NCBI GenBank assembly: GCA_900660155.1
Contig: CABFPE010000211.1
Span: 566,360-630,359, forward strand
Length of the DNA stretch: 64,000 nucleotides
Source of the DNA: Hofstenia miamia
Taxonomy: Eukaryota > Xenacoelomorpha > Acoela > Hofsteniidae
Direction: 5' to 3'
In this document: piece by piece, positions 20,455 through 33,097 of the stretch
Numbering within the stretch: the stretch's first letter is position 1
How the letters are laid out: every line of letters starts with the position of its first letter
Made by a program: the position numbers and the translations under genes
Notes under the pieces: generated by a model
The model's database searches: none
Seen by the model: only the letters and a program-made list of their open reading frames with translations
Told to the model about the DNA's origin: nothing

Positions 20455-21370
20455 AGGGCCAATTTTATTAATATATGCAAATAAAATTATTGAACTTGTA
20501 AATTATAGAGCAATATATCAAATTGCGGACGATATTTGCCTTATATAAATACAGATAATGATGCATTTAGGGCCATGAAAAATGTACAAAATTCTTTGTA
20601 GCTATTTCACATCCAATCAATTAAAAATCAATATGGGAAAGCCGCAATTCGTAATATTTTCCCCCAATTCCGTAAGAGAATAACAAGATCTAATTAAATG
20701 TTAACAGCGTTCAGATAAAACAAAGTAATCATGTTATATGTTTAGGAGTTAATATTGACAAAGATTTAATATTTTATAATTTTCTCCTACAAATAATACA
20801 AAAAATGGCTTCTGGCATTAGATACTTTTACCACCTCAGAAATTTCGAACGAAATTATGCATGCATTTTGTTTACTGTAATTAAATTATTTTTCATTTTT
20901 TTTATTAATCTTAATACAAAAATCTGCTATTTATAATCAAAAACTTGGTAATAAAATACATTAAATTTTGTAAGTAACCATGATCATGTTAATAATATAG
21001 ATGAAAGTATAATATATTGTCCCCGCTATATCAATACAATTTCATGCAGCCGCGAATTTATTTAAACATAAATATGACCGAGAATCAATATCTTCTCGTA
21101 CTAATTACTTAAAATAAATCCTAGTTTTCCTCGATCATTTTCTAATATTTAGAAAATGAGAAGAGTAGAAAAAAATTACAAACATTTAGAAAAACATTAA
21201 GAAGTGCACATTAACACTGACAAAACACAATCGGAAATACAAACATGTTAAGCACATTTACTGATTTCTTACACTGAACTCACTGTATACATAAACACAC
21301 ACACACACTTACTCTTATTATATATTTAGTTTGTAGTTCTAGAATTTTAACTTTTTAGGAAATATATTGC
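20455..21370 (+). mobile_element. LINE RT and 3' end, continuation of 19430-19605
   Basis: The stretch encodes GPILLIYANKI (motif B region), then YRAIYQIADDICLI (motif C with IADD instead of YADD), LGVNIDKDLIFYNFL and QKMASGIRYFYHLRNF. The rest matches 12420-13020, giving the same LINE family a second copy. Stops are frequent. A short CA run lies at 21294-21308. Confidence 0.65.
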
Positions 21371-21379
21371 TTTAACTGT

Positions 21380-22090
21380 TTCACTAACAATTGAACCTAG
21401 AGAATAAGTATCGAAGCATTATTTTGTCATTAGTATTAGGGTGCTATCAAGAACCGTTCTCAAAAATATTCTAATAAGTCATTGTGTTTTGAATAAAAAA
21501 TTCATACACTTCATTAATATATTCGATCTTTCGACGCAATTATTGATTTAACAATAATGCAATAGATAAAGAAAAGCCGAACCGGATAAGGAGAATGACA
21601 ACCCCCGTTTTTAATTAAAAATTGAAAAGTTAAAAATTCTAATCAAGTATATTTTTCTCGTGCAAGAAATCGAAAAATTGCAAACGTAATGTGAGAGCAC
21701 AAAAAAAACCGATTAAACAAGAATATTTAGGTAAAAAACAAATTAATTACTCATTAAGTTTTACACCAACAAAGAACTATGAAACAAAAGTCGATTATTA
21801 TAAGAAACAATAAGATTTGTTGAGAATATAATCGAAGATACTCGTGCTTAGTTAGATATAGTAACACTCAAATTAGAAAGTTCAAAATTGCATTTCAAAC
21901 ATTAGTTCATAGGGTATTGCAATTTAAACATTTCTCTTCGTGATAACTATAATTCGGTTATTCTTTTATAGTGCATAAATAATTATTAGTAGTTAAAAAA
22001 TATAAGTAAATGCCAAATAAATAAATTTGCTAAATTCTGAATTTGCAGAATTAGAGATGTCCCCATTTACCTTGCCGAATAAAAGACTTA
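21380..22090. other. No gene seen
   Basis: AT-rich spacer between LINE debris and the foldback element, without recognisable coding or repeat structure. Confidence 0.45.
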
Positions 22091-22098
22091 AAATGTTA

Positions 22099-23181
22099 GA
22101 TGGAATAGAATAAGTCCTACAGGAATAAGTCCTACACGATTAAGTTCTACACGATTAAGTCCTACATGATTAAGTTCTTCATTAATAAGCACAAAATTTA
22201 AATGAATTTACAGCAAAATGTCATACGAAATTATTGATGCTCACAGATTGAGATCAAAATTATAGATATTTGAGAATTTTTTATACATAAAAATAATGAG
22301 ATTTATTTAAGGCATGACCTATATAAGAAAGGGTTGCAGGTTGATCACTAATCTGTGCAGATCAATTTATGGTAATTTTTAATACATGTATAAATAATTA
22401 AGTTTTCCAGACGCACTTGAATTGTTGAATTTTTTGTTTATTTACTTTTTTGTTATTTTAAACAAATATTATTTATCAAATGTTTTCATAGTAGAAAGTT
22501 TCTGTTAAATATGATTTCTCTTGTATATTGGTAAGCTGTGCATTATGTACGGACAATTGTATGTTTATAAGGAATCTATGAATTTTTCCTTTTATTGCAA
22601 CTGCTTTATTTAATATTTATACATAGTTTATTCCTTTCTGATGTGTAATTAAGTAGAATGCACTATTTGAAGGATATTTAAATCAATGTTAATTAAAATA
22701 TTTGCGGATTTGTGTTGTGTGGAACACTACCATCTCCTATGGTAATATGCAGGTTCAACTCCTGTCTAGTCTGTATTTGCATTAATAAATTGAACAGCTT
22801 TTCAAACACATTTGAATTCCACCCATGACCTGTTATAGGTGTGACACCACTACAATGTTCATATATTATTTTGGCTTGAACATGCATTAAATTAATGTAT
22901 AATTCCTAAGTAGTTGAAAAATTTAGTGTAATTATCAAACTACAGCTCTCTTTCAAATTTTAGCAAAACACAAGAGAAACTTAGAGTGGCAATGGAAAAA
23001 TTGATTTAATTTCCAAAAAACAATTAATTATTACAAAAAATTCCAAACAAATAGAAAATGAATAAATTTCAGAGAATTAAAATCATTAATAGTAATAGTG
23101 TAGGATTTAATCATGTAAGACTTATTGCTGTAGGACTTATTCCTGTGGGACTTATTCCTGTAAGACTTATTCATGTTCCCC
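22099..23181. mobile_element. Foldback-type element with 15-bp tandem repeats at both ends
   Basis: The left end has five 15-bp units (22108-22182) of the type GAATAAGTCCTACA. The right end has five 15-bp units (23100-23174) that are the reverse complement, for example GTAGGACTTATTCCT. The 8 bases AAATGTTA flank the structure at 22091-22098 and 23182-23189, consistent with a hAT-like 8-bp target duplication, though chance is possible in AT-rich DNA. The 917-bp interior has no coding capacity, so the element would be non-autonomous. The inverted arrays could form a long hairpin. Confidence 0.65.
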
Positions 23182-24131
23182 AAATGTTAAAGTAATATAA
23201 CAGTAGCTACTTGTACTTGCATTACATCACATTTAGCAATGAGCAACTTCTAGCAAATTTTGAAATTTGATAGAAATGCGATTTTAGCATTCACAGAGCA
23301 TGAAAGGCTTAATTAAATTTCCTAAGTATAGTAGCACACTCCTATGAGGTAGTATGTTTGATGCAAACAAAGAATTAGGTTGGGTCCCTAAGTTATATTA
23401 TCACTATGTTGACATAATTTATTTCAAAAACTTCTTCAAACTCTGAATATGGTTTCTATTAGTTACAGTTTTTCCCATAAATAGGTCCTTTGCTTCTGCT
23501 CAACCAAATGTGGCCAATAGCTTTNAACATGCATTAAATTAATGTATAATTCCTAAGTAGTTGAAAAATTTAGTGTAATTATCAAACTACAGCTCTCTTT
23601 CAAATTTTAGCAAAACACAAGAGAAACTTAGAGTGGCAATGGAAAAATTGATTTAATTTCCAAAAAACAATTAATTATTACAAAAAATTCCAAACAAATA
23701 GAAAATGAATAAATTTCAGAGAATTAAAATCATTAATAGTAATAGTGTAGGATTTAATCATGTAAGACTTATTGCTGTAGGACTTATTCCTGTGGGACTT
23801 ATTCCTGTAAGACTTATTCATGTTCCCCAAATGTTAAAGTAATATAACAGTAGCTACTTGTACTTGCATTACATCACATTTAGCAATGAGCAACTTCTAG
23901 CAAATTTTGAAATTTGATAGAAATGCGATTTTAGCATTCACAGAGCATGAAAGGCTTAATTAAATTTCCTAAGTATAGTAGCACACTCCTATGAGGTAGT
24001 ATGTTTGATGCAAACAAAGAATTAGGTTGGGTCCCTAAGTTATATTATCACTATGTTGACATAATTTATTTCAAAAACTTCTTCAAACTCTGAATATGGT
24101 TTCTGCTCAACCAAATGTGGCCAATAGCTTT
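22879..24131. repeat. Unmerged haplotype copies around an N
   Basis: 22879-23524 and 23526-24131 are near-identical and separated by one N at 23525. The second lacks about 40 bases present near 23458-23497 in the first. It also repeats the right array of the foldback element (copy at 23746-23820). The single N plus an indel between otherwise matching copies points to two alleles placed in tandem. Confidence 0.85.
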
Positions 24132-24139
24132 CTAATATA

Positions 24140-25710
24140 AATAGGCATTTTATAATCATTACATTTTATGAACAGTGTGCTTTATCTGATACTCTTAGAG
24201 GACAACACAGTAGAACTAAACATGAATTCCATTGCAAAACCACATTGTGACCACCACACCACCAGTTATCAATGCAATGTTATATAATTAACAAATCAGA
24301 AGATAATTGTGAACTTTGGTGACCTATATGAAATATATAATCTAAGACTCAGACACCATCATAATACCAAAAAAAATTCCCTTTTAAACAATCACAGCTA
24401 CATATAAATGATTAAAACCACAATTAGAAAACTGAATTTACTCATGCATTAAAATTATCTATCATTAATGACAGCATATAACTTACATTTGATGAATATT
24501 TTCTCAACATTAACACATTTTGGAGCTACTCCAAGACATGCATTAGCACAATACTTCTTGTACCTTTTACTTTGATATACTTCATGATTCCACATGGTGG
24601 CATTGTATGATGTGATCCTTCCATATTTTGATCATTTAGAAGGGCAAATGGTGTCTTTTGCATATCTGAATTTGCTAAGAAGAGTTTTCTCTGTTAGCTT
24701 GTTTTTTTTTAGTTCTTATCTACCTAATTCATTTTACTCTCAAGTGCAATGGTTGTTGAACCACCCTGACAACCCTAATCTGTGTTGGGGTTAAATTTTA
24801 ATGCCAATGGGCAAATTTTACAAAAAATAAAAAGTACTTTCATTTCAAGTAAAATTTTATTCCTCTAATAGCATTGCAGATTCAATGTATAATTGTACTT
24901 TACCTGTAGAACATTTTTTCATCTTTATTACATGAATACAATATTGTTTAAATGGGACATTCACAAATGTTTCTCAGCCATTCTGCTTTCTATTTTAAAT
25001 ACTAGGAAGGTAGGAAGAATTGTTATGTTAGTGCATGCCATTTTTTACTACAGGTGTTAGCTGCAGTTCTTAGGAATTGCTTTAGAACTCTTTTTTAGAC
25101 ATTCTCAGATAAATAACACACAGTAAGTATTTCACTATTTCTCTAGCCTATGAGGTAAGAGTATTTTAATTAAAATAAATAAATAGATTATATTATAAAG
25201 CTAACAGCATCATCATTTCACATTAATTTCAATCTTGTTTTATTACATTCTGTTTTCTTCCCTTATATTTCAAATTTACTATGTTAATCAAATTTATAGT
25301 CATAATGATAAAATGTATTGCATTTGTTTTCTTTTGTAATGCAGTACAAATGCTGAATACCTTCATGTGATGTGCTTAAATTATTTTGATTTATTATTTG
25401 AAAAGCCAATAATGTTTGACATTTAAGATATGGCTAAGTAATTCAAATCTTACCATGCTTGTTTCCTGATGCCTTCTATTATTTAAGCAATTAAATCTAC
25501 TACATTTAATCAAAATTTCTAATTTCCCTCTCCCTGTGGTCTCCTTGAGAAAGTTTCTTTTGTTAGAAATGGTAATGAAAGCAGTATCAAACATAACAAA
25601 TACCTGGTTATAGAATTGTTTATCTTTCTAGAACTTAGCAAATTAATTTAGGAAATTTAGACCATTAGTATATTTATATTTAGTATGTAATATACAGACA
25701 ATTATGATCC
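24140..25710. other. No gene seen
   Basis: AT-rich spacer. I see no exon with convincing codon content. Confidence 0.45.
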
Positions 25711-25779
25711 TTTTACTTTTAGTTGATGTCTATCTTGAGGTTCTTTGACTTTCAAGTTGAACAGCATCATTTGTCTGCA

Positions 25780-25880
25780 TATATTTTGTCAACTTCTAAT
25801 ATAGAATCAACTGCAATATTAGAGTTAACTTCTATTATATCATCAACTTCTCTATTACTATCAACTTCTATTCTTTGTGA
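25780..25880. repeat. Short imperfect tandem repeat (TCAACTTCT type)
   Basis: Repeats of TCAACTTCTA and close variants recur every 9-30 bases. The reverse strand is open here and would read acidic (IEVDSN, EVDDIIEV). It lies just upstream of the hAT transposase and could be part of its N-terminal region or a separate low-complexity stretch. Confidence 0.4.
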
Positions 25881-26214
25881 TGAATCACTTCCAGCATCAT
25901 TTGAGTCAGCTAATGAACTTGAAGCCAGTGGTAGTATCTCTAATGTTGCACCTTCCTGTTTAACTAATTTATTTCTAAACCATGTCATCCAAGAAATCTC
26001 ACATTTCCATACAGACATTTTAAGAAAAACATGCTGTTCAGCAATGGTTCCAGTATGAATTGTTCCAATTGTTTCCATGGTTGCATTACATTAAATGCTC
26101 TGAAGCTGTTCTCTCACACCTGTTGTTGTGCATACAATGATGGTAAGTTTGTTACAGACTGATGGGAGCATTTTGAGAAAAGGTTTTAGCAATTGAAAGG
26201 AAACAAAAACTGTT

Positions 26215-26630
26215 TTCAAAAATCATGAATTATCAAAATATCACAAGGAAGCTCACCAGCATGTCATAATTCCTCGACAAATTACACATGATGTTGGCAA
26301 AAGTTTATCTGAGACTCATGCCAATGAAAATACTACCAACTGTAGCATGCTACTAAAGATTTTTCAAAATGTCTACTTTCTTAGACATCAGGGCTTTGCA
26401 CTTAGATGTCATGCTGATGATAATTCTAACTTTTTACAATTGATAAATTTATAGTGCTAAAACAATGATTCACTTCCTTAGTGGATGCAAAGCAAGAGAA
26501 ACATTTATCTGGGCCTTTGTATTCAAAATGAGGTTCTACATGAACTTGCTAGGGATTTCACCCATAGAATTGTAGAATGGATAAAAAGGCACCTTTTTTG
26601 GCATAATGTTTGAAAAAGAAACTGATGTAT
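26215..26630 (+). pseudogene. hAT transposase, DUF4371 N-terminal part
   Basis: One frame reads FKNHELSKYHKEAHQHVI, RQITHDVGKSLSETHANEN, LKIFQNVYFLRHQGFALRCH, ADDNSNFLQLINL, then IYLGLCIQNEVLHELARDF and HRIVEWIKRHLF. The FLxxQGxALRG and xNFxQLLxLR wording and the IQNE block are signature parts of DUF4371 in ZMYM1-like hAT transposases. In-frame stops occur after INL and a few times beyond. Confidence 0.75.
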
Positions 26631-27053
26631 CCAATTGTAGCATAATCCAAAGCATAATGCTGCTAATGAAAAAAGAATATTAGATGATTAGTTGAAACTA
26701 AGATCAAATTATGATTATTAATTAAAAAAAACAATTTAAGTTTAATTATCATATTATCTTTGTAAATGCAACTAAGGAGTAATATAGCAAATTAGTACTT
26801 GTCGTCATTTTTACCAAATGAAGGGGGAGAACTCACTTCCATTATTTTTAGTCATTTCTTGCAGATGATACAAATTTGAATTTCAAATGACAGGTACTTT
26901 TTAAAGTTAACTATAAATAGGTGAGTAATCATTTTGGAAGCTGTTGAAGTAAATTCTTTGAAAATCTTATCTTTAGATTTTATATTGGTTTGATTGTTTA
27001 TACAGAATGTCAAGCTAAACAGTAAATGCAGTAGTAGTGGTTTGGAAACATAT

Positions 27054-28533
27054 TGGGAGCAACTTGAGGGTCCTTGATCCAAACCATGAACCTGCATTTA
27101 TGTTAGGTGTATGAATATGAGTTTTTCTCTGTTTAGCTGGCTATTGATTTGATCATTTACATGTAATCAATAATCAACATTGGTAAGAAAGGGCTGAATA
27201 GCCTAACATATGTTATACATATTTTATCTGATAGGCTTAGGTGACCTATAATAGACTGATAAATTGACCAAGCATGTATTATGTTATTTAAATGTAAGGT
27301 AGGAAGCTGCAAGTTATTATGTAACTTAATTATATTAACTTAATTAATGCCAATAGTTTTCAGTAATGGCTGAAGTAATAATCATTAAGCAGCTAGTGAC
27401 ATTGCAAGGTTGTGAAGTGAATTAAATATACTATACAAATTAAGTTTAAGTCAGTTACAATTAGCATTGAGAACTACACTGAGTTAGGATAGGGAACACA
27501 TAAGAACTTTGTTGAGCTGAGGTTTGAAGCTACTTAAATTGGCTATGGAAACACAAGTGAAATGATGCAGAGATCAGAGTCATCCAGAGGCCACATATAC
27601 ACTACCCAATGAGCATACCTATGATGGCAGAGTAACTAAATAGTATTCAGTTATTTCAGTTAAGGGAAGATTAACACAAGTATGTACAATAAATAGCTAA
27701 CATGAGTACATCCCTACCCATGGATGAAGTGAAATAATAATTTGAAAGAATCATTTAACCTACATCAACACTTGGTAGCAGATGCTACAATAGTGGGAGA
27801 GTCTTGAGGGTCCTTGATCCAAACCATGAACCTGCATTTATGTTAGGTGTACAAATAAGAGTTTTTCTCCATTTAGCTGGCTACTGATTCTTTTGTTTAC
27901 ATGTATCTAATAATTGATATCAGCAAAAGGGCTGGATAGCCTACTGTAGGTTATACATATTTTATCTTGTAGACTTAGGTGACCCATAATAGACCAATAA
28001 GTAGACTGAGCATGTATTATGTTATTTAAATGTAAGGTAGGAAGCTGCAAGTTATAATGTAACTTATTTTAATTAACTTATATAAAGCCAACAGTTTTTG
28101 GTAATGGCTGAAGTAATAATTATCAAGCAGCTAGTGACATTGCAAGGTTGTAAAGTGAAATAAATACACATTACAAATCGAGTTTAAGTCAGTTACAACT
28201 AGCATTGAGAAATACACTGAGTTAGGATAGGGAACACATAAGAACAACATTGTTGAGCTGAGACTTGGAACCACTTAATCAGCAATGGAAACACAAGTGA
28301 TGTGATTCAGAGATCAGAGTTGGCCAGAGGCCACACCCAAGTCATAGAGCAGAGCTATGATGGCAGAGTACCTAAACAGTATTCAGTTACAATATTTAAG
28401 TGAAGATTAACAAAGACAGATACAACATCAGTGTACATAGCTAAAATGCATACATCCCTATCTACTTAGACAAAGAACAATAATTTAAAGGAATAATTTA
28501 ATCTATGTTAATGCTTGGTAGCAGATGCTACAC
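27054..28533. repeat. Two tandem 740-bp repeat units
   Basis: Unit one (about 27054-27793) and unit two (27794-28533) share their whole length in the same orientation: both open with TTGAGGGTCCTTGATCC near 27063 and 27803, share GAAGCTGCAAGTTAT and GCAGCTAGTGACATTGCAA, and end with GTAGCAGATGCTACA. They differ by perhaps 10-15 percent plus small indels. No coding capacity is seen. They split the hAT transposase and may be a satellite dimer or an unrelated insertion. Confidence 0.8.
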
Positions 28534-28593
28534 AATCAAGCACAACTGATTTTGGTTTTTTAATGGATTGACACTAACAATATTTCATTGTAT

Positions 28594-29051
28594 GAGGATT
28601 TTATGGGATTATATGGTCTTGAGTGTGCAATGGCAAAAAATTAAAATATGTTGCTATGGACATGTTTGATTAGAATAGAACTTACTATTACTGAATCCAG
28701 TAGACAGTGTTATGATGGGGCAAGTAATGTTTCAGGATGTGAAACCAGTCTTTCAACTAGGCTCAGAGCATGAGAACCCATGCTCTTTTTACCCACTGCT
28801 ATGGGCACTCACCTAATTTAATAGTTAATGATGGGATCAAATAGTTGGAAACAATGGGGGATGCACTGGATATCCCTCATGAGGTATGCAATCTGGTGAG
28901 GTGCTCTCTAAAGCATGAATCAATTGTTGAAAAACTAAAGAGTGAAATAAGTCATGATTCACATGGTATTCATGTTCTTTGTGTTAGTCATTGTGTAGAA
29001 TCACAGGGGAGCTCTGGCTACTCTAGCAGTACTGGGAAACTCAAGAGTTAA
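28594..29051 (+). pseudogene. hAT transposase, central catalytic part
   Basis: Frames in this stretch encode EDFMGLYGLE, then SSRQCYDGASNVSG, then ETMGDALDIPHEVCNLV, KHESIVEKLKSEISHDSHG and IHVLCVSHC. CYDGAxNMSG carries the conserved catalytic Asp of hAT transposases, and the DALDI / VEKLK / LCxTRW region follows in the usual order; the TRW is replaced here. A frame change lies between the CYDGA block and the DALDI block. Confidence 0.75.
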
Positions 29052-29059
29052 GATCAAAG

Positions 29060-30340
29060 GTTGCAAAGTTTACCATAGCAGAGAGAGATCTGCATTCCAA
29101 CAAAAGAAAGAAACTTTGATGGTTTACCCATTTGCTTAATAAGTACAGAAATTCCATAAAGAACTCAAGCAGTGACCAATTCACACAGCATCATGCTGAA
29201 GCCATATCCATGAAGCCTTATTTGCCAAGGTGCTAATTGTGTGTCTCAAGTGTTAATTTCTAGCTCAATAAACAATTTATCTCAGAGTTCTATTATCTCA
29301 GCACATGTAAATAAATAATAAACAAAAGGCACATATTTGCTGTGGATTCACATTTGCCAATGGCATTGTATATTTGCAGTGTGTTAATATTATGTGCATG
29401 TACAAATTGATCAAATAAAAAGTTGTTATTCCCTACACCTAATCATAACCTAAAGCAACCATCATTTGGGCTGTCACTGCTAAGGAGCTATTTGTCACCC
29501 CTGACCCAGTGCAGTTTCCTCCTGAATTGCTGCCGGATCTTAAGCAATAGTTATCATAACCAAATCCTTGATGATAAATCTAAAAGGGGTTACTAGATAA
29601 TAAAAGTGAAAAAGATCAAATGCAGTTGGAGGAAGACAAAATTATTGTGCACTTCACTACAGTGTTCTCAGATATTTATTACAAAATCTGTAAATTATTA
29701 CCTGGATACTGTTTACAGTTTTAAACACAATTTCTCTTGCAAAGTTAAATTGAGCAATCACACTTAATTTAAATTGAGGGGACAAATAATAATTCTATCA
29801 AATAACTACACTTGAAAATACAAATAATCAATTTAAAAGGAATTGATACAAATTGATAGCACCCAATCATCAAATCAGGACGTCAAAAAGGATGTAACAC
29901 TATTTTCAGATAAATATAAAAGAAAAATAAGGTCCTCACTGACTCTAAAATTGGACCATGTGATCTAAATCACTACACAGTTCTCCAGGAGCTATTACCT
30001 TCAATTTTAGACTAAGCTACATATACTGAAATAAAAGCTTGATTCATTGGTGTGCAGTTTCATATGATTAAATTTGATTTCTTTTAGGGTGTTTCCTTAG
30101 CTCAATCATGTTGAATATCTAAGCTAAATATTGGAGGGTCATGATTTTACTGCAGCATGTCTACATGGATTAGCAGAGCTTACAAAAGAAACACTGGAGA
30201 AAATTTGAAATAACTAGTGTTTTAACCATTTTTATGACACAGTTGTTTTGCCTTTAAGGAAGCAAAACTAAACTATAGACAAGTCAGGATTACCATGCAA
30301 GTGCTCAATAAAAGACAGGGACAATGAGAGGTGAATTTGC
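29060..30340. other. Unrecognised stretch inside the hAT region
   Basis: Between the central and C-terminal transposase blocks. It should correspond to the insertion domain of the transposase plus later insertions, but no block can be read with confidence. Confidence 0.4.
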
Positions 30341-30344
30341 TAGC

Positions 30345-30730
30345 ACACCAAAGGACTATTACAGAGCCCAGTATTATAATGTCCTTAACAACATTACAAG
30401 TGCCACTGTGGATAGATTTGACCAAGTTGGGCACAAAATATATGCAAATTTGGAGGACCTGCTTGTGAGGGCATGTAGTGGTCAAAGTTATTTGGCATAA
30501 CTCTTAGCAGTTACTGACTTTTATTGTACTGACATAAATTCTGATCTCCTGAAAGTGCATTTAGAAGCACTTTTTTGCAAGCTTGCCAACAGCAAGAATT
30601 TAAAAGAAGTCATTGAGAGTTTTAAAGATTCTGCTGAATCCAAATGAGACAAGAATTGGAAAACAATATGTAATAAGTAGAGAAGCTGTCCTTCCTCAAT
30701 TTTGTTCTGCCTGCACCCACTGTAAGTAAG
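30345..30730 (+). pseudogene. hAT transposase, C-terminal part
   Basis: One frame reads PKDYYRAQYYNVLNNITS, TVDRFDQVGHKIYANLEDLL, VRACSGQSYLA, then after an in-frame stop DFYCTDINSDLLKVHLEALF and NLKEVIESFKDS. The RFxQxGxxIYxNLExLLxxA block and the following FYxDDxxxxxLxxQL block are typical of ZMYM1-like hAT proteins just before the dimerisation domain. The dimerisation motif itself (NATSERSFS) is not found. Confidence 0.75.
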
Positions 30731-30739
30731 CACAGCTGC

Positions 30740-32720
30740 ATGTAGCAATACTGAACTGGTTTTAAAAAAATTGGGCCCAAATAAAAAATCTAGTATGATT
30801 GGGGTAAAAAAATTTCTCATGTGTTGGAATTGAAGAAATGAAAAGGTCCCTTCTGGAAAACTACAGAAAAATTAATTGCCTTAAGTATATCCCAGATTGA
30901 TTCTTCTTGTGAACAAAATTGAATTCACACATAGTACATGATCCCAAAGTACAATGTAAGAAGGAAAATAATTAACCTTGGATACCTACAAACTTTCCAC
31001 ACAAAAATGGGATTTGAAATGACTAACATTATTTATTAAATTATTTTTGAGAGCATAACTGAATGTAAAACAAGCCACCAAGCAAATGATTGATCAGACT
31101 GGTAAATATTATAGCTTCAATAATTGACTGGAAGATGAAAACCAGTATCTGAGATTGCAATTTAATGTGGGTTGGGATATCATCTTCAACAAAACAGTGA
31201 AAATAAATTATATGAATTACCAAATGATATATCTCAAATCAGACTTGTACCCTCTCATAGATAGGTCACAGGATGCAATCAGACTACTTTACAATTTGAA
31301 ACTTTCATTATCTTATCACAAAATAACCTATTACAAGTAGTGAATAGCATAGTTGCACCATCCTTGCCAAAAATGTACAAATTGCATTGCATATTGGATG
31401 CTAATTTAAATAACAGCAATGTATTTTTAGCAATCAACATTGTAGTGTAATCTCTGCAAATTTCCTTAGGTAGGTTAATTTCAATATTGGAAGTAAAGGC
31501 ACATAGTTATTACTGTAGGATTTTTTGTTCTTTCTGCAAGTGTTTTGCAAATTTATGCCAATGTCATTGTTTACATTAATACTCAATACATTACAATTAA
31601 CAAAACTTGCATAAAAACATGAAAATACTTTGTATCACACAAAAATAAGAAAAACTGGAATTACCTGTTGCAGCATAAATTCATTTACTGTACTATAGTG
31701 TTGTTACATAACACTATAATAACAATTTAAAATATATTGAAGCTAGATTAGTCTATCTCATTCAACAAACTGTAATTCATCAAATATAAAGAGTAGCAGA
31801 AATAACACGCCAATTATTTTGAAGTTGATAGCCTTGATGATTTCAAATAAAAGTTTGATTAAAATGTTATAATTTGAACTGTAGCTTCAATTTGAATGGC
31901 TTAATTTGATTCTTAGCATTTTTTTAAATGTATTTCAATTTACTTCAAAGGCTGAAGGCTTTATAAATGTGAACATCACAAAATTGAAATGCTGATTTAA
32001 TTTAGTAATAATTGAACATTGCTTGTAAAATTCTTACATTTTGTTTCTACAGTTGTGAAGTGTGGATAAACATGCCATCAAAATTCTTCTAAGAAATGAA
32101 TACCTAAATAGAAAATATTACAAACAGTGTAAATGCATCTATAATTCATGACAAAAAATTTATATTGAAATTTGAATTATCCATATAAATTTATATTGAA
32201 ATTTGAATTATCCATATAAACAATGTGAGCCACATTATGGTGCTTTGGGTTATTTGAAAATTTTTTGTTTGCAAATAATTCTGTCAATGCTTGATTAGGC
32301 CTTTACAAATAAAGATTGGGATGTTTGTTATTTTAACCTATTTGAAACTCTTTTAGAAAAAATTATTATTTTGTGATTGATGATGAAATGAAATTTTTGG
32401 AATTGATTGTTTGTTGCGTTTTTATGTGGAATATCATTTATCTTTGAATACAATAAATTCTACTCTAAGTTTTCTCAATGGAGTATTAATAATTCATTCG
32501 AGATTGAAATTTTCAAATTAGCAGTAATTAAACACCATACTTTTAAAATATTCTATCTTGTTATTATTAGTTCATTTAATACGGCAAAGTAATGCAAAAG
32601 ATTTGTCGGCTAAACAGTTATAGCCTTTTCAAAGGGATTTAATGAAAGCTAACTGAATTTTTAAATTGCCTGCTTGTAATTTATTTTTTATTCTTTGTCG
32701 AAATTTCTAATTTCTTTCTG
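30740..32720. other. No gene seen; possible GRK upstream region
   Basis: AT-rich spacer. Its right end ends in CTTTCTGCATTCCAG, a good splice acceptor at 32728, so the first GRK coding exon may be preceded by an untranslated exon somewhere in this stretch. I could not place that exon. Confidence 0.4.
32157..32220. repeat. Two tandem 32-bp units
   Basis: The unit beginning ATTTATATTGAAATTTG and ending ATCCATATAA occurs twice head to tail with no visible mismatch. A recent local duplication. Confidence 0.85.
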
Positions 32721-32748
32721 CATTCCAGACATTAATAATGTATATAAA

Positions 32749-32800
32749 ATGGAGTTAGAGAATATTGTTGCGAATACTGTCTATCTAAAAGCCCGCGAAG
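32749..32800 (+). CDS. GRK4/5/6-type receptor kinase, coding exon 1
   Basis: Encodes MELENIVANTVYLKARE plus the first base of a Gly codon. This N-terminal helix is nearly invariant in GRK4/5/6 and fly Gprk2 and docks on active GPCRs. The exon ends in phase 1 at a GTATGC donor (32801). Upstream, TTCCAG at 32728 is a likely acceptor, so translation starts 20 bases into this exon. An out-of-frame ATG at 32738 precedes the real start by 11 bases and could lower initiation. Together the six exons found give about 191 residues: N-terminal helix, basic lipid-binding patch and the RGS-homology domain of a membrane-associated Ser/Thr kinase that phosphorylates activated receptors. Confidence 0.93.
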
Positions 32801-32980
32801 GTATGCATTTTGTGAGTTAATTCATAATTTTATTTACAAATGTTTGCAATATGTTTTAAATGTTTGACTTTCACGAAATGGAACTTGGTGTGCATGATCT
32901 TCTCTTTTTATTTCTATATTTGTTTCAGTCTAGCACACTAATTTACGTTCTACATTTTATATATTAGGGATATTTATTAG

Positions 32981-33097
<117 letters not shown>

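Larger units (their letters stand above)
26090..30730 (+). mobile_element. hAT transposon relic (ZMYM1-like, DUF4371 type)
   Basis: Three separated blocks of one transposase lie in order on the plus strand: N-terminal DUF4371 part (26215-26630), central catalytic part (28594-29051) and C-terminal dimerisation part (30345-30730). Between the first and second blocks are the 740-bp tandem repeats (27054-28533); between the second and third lies about 1.3 kb of unrecognised sequence. The family is that of the zinc-finger MYM-type 1 like proteins widespread in invertebrate genomes. Element ends and target duplication were not found. Confidence 0.75.

Noticed and set aside
22693-22887. tRNA-derived SINE, from a B-box-like GGTTCAACTCC at 22751
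   Set aside because: No A box at the right spacing and no cloverleaf; not supported.
27054-28533. Pair of LTRs
   Set aside because: The units can be read as starting TG and ending CA, but they abut each other with no internal region, and the shared sequence extends past the TG, so a tandem repeat is the simpler reading.
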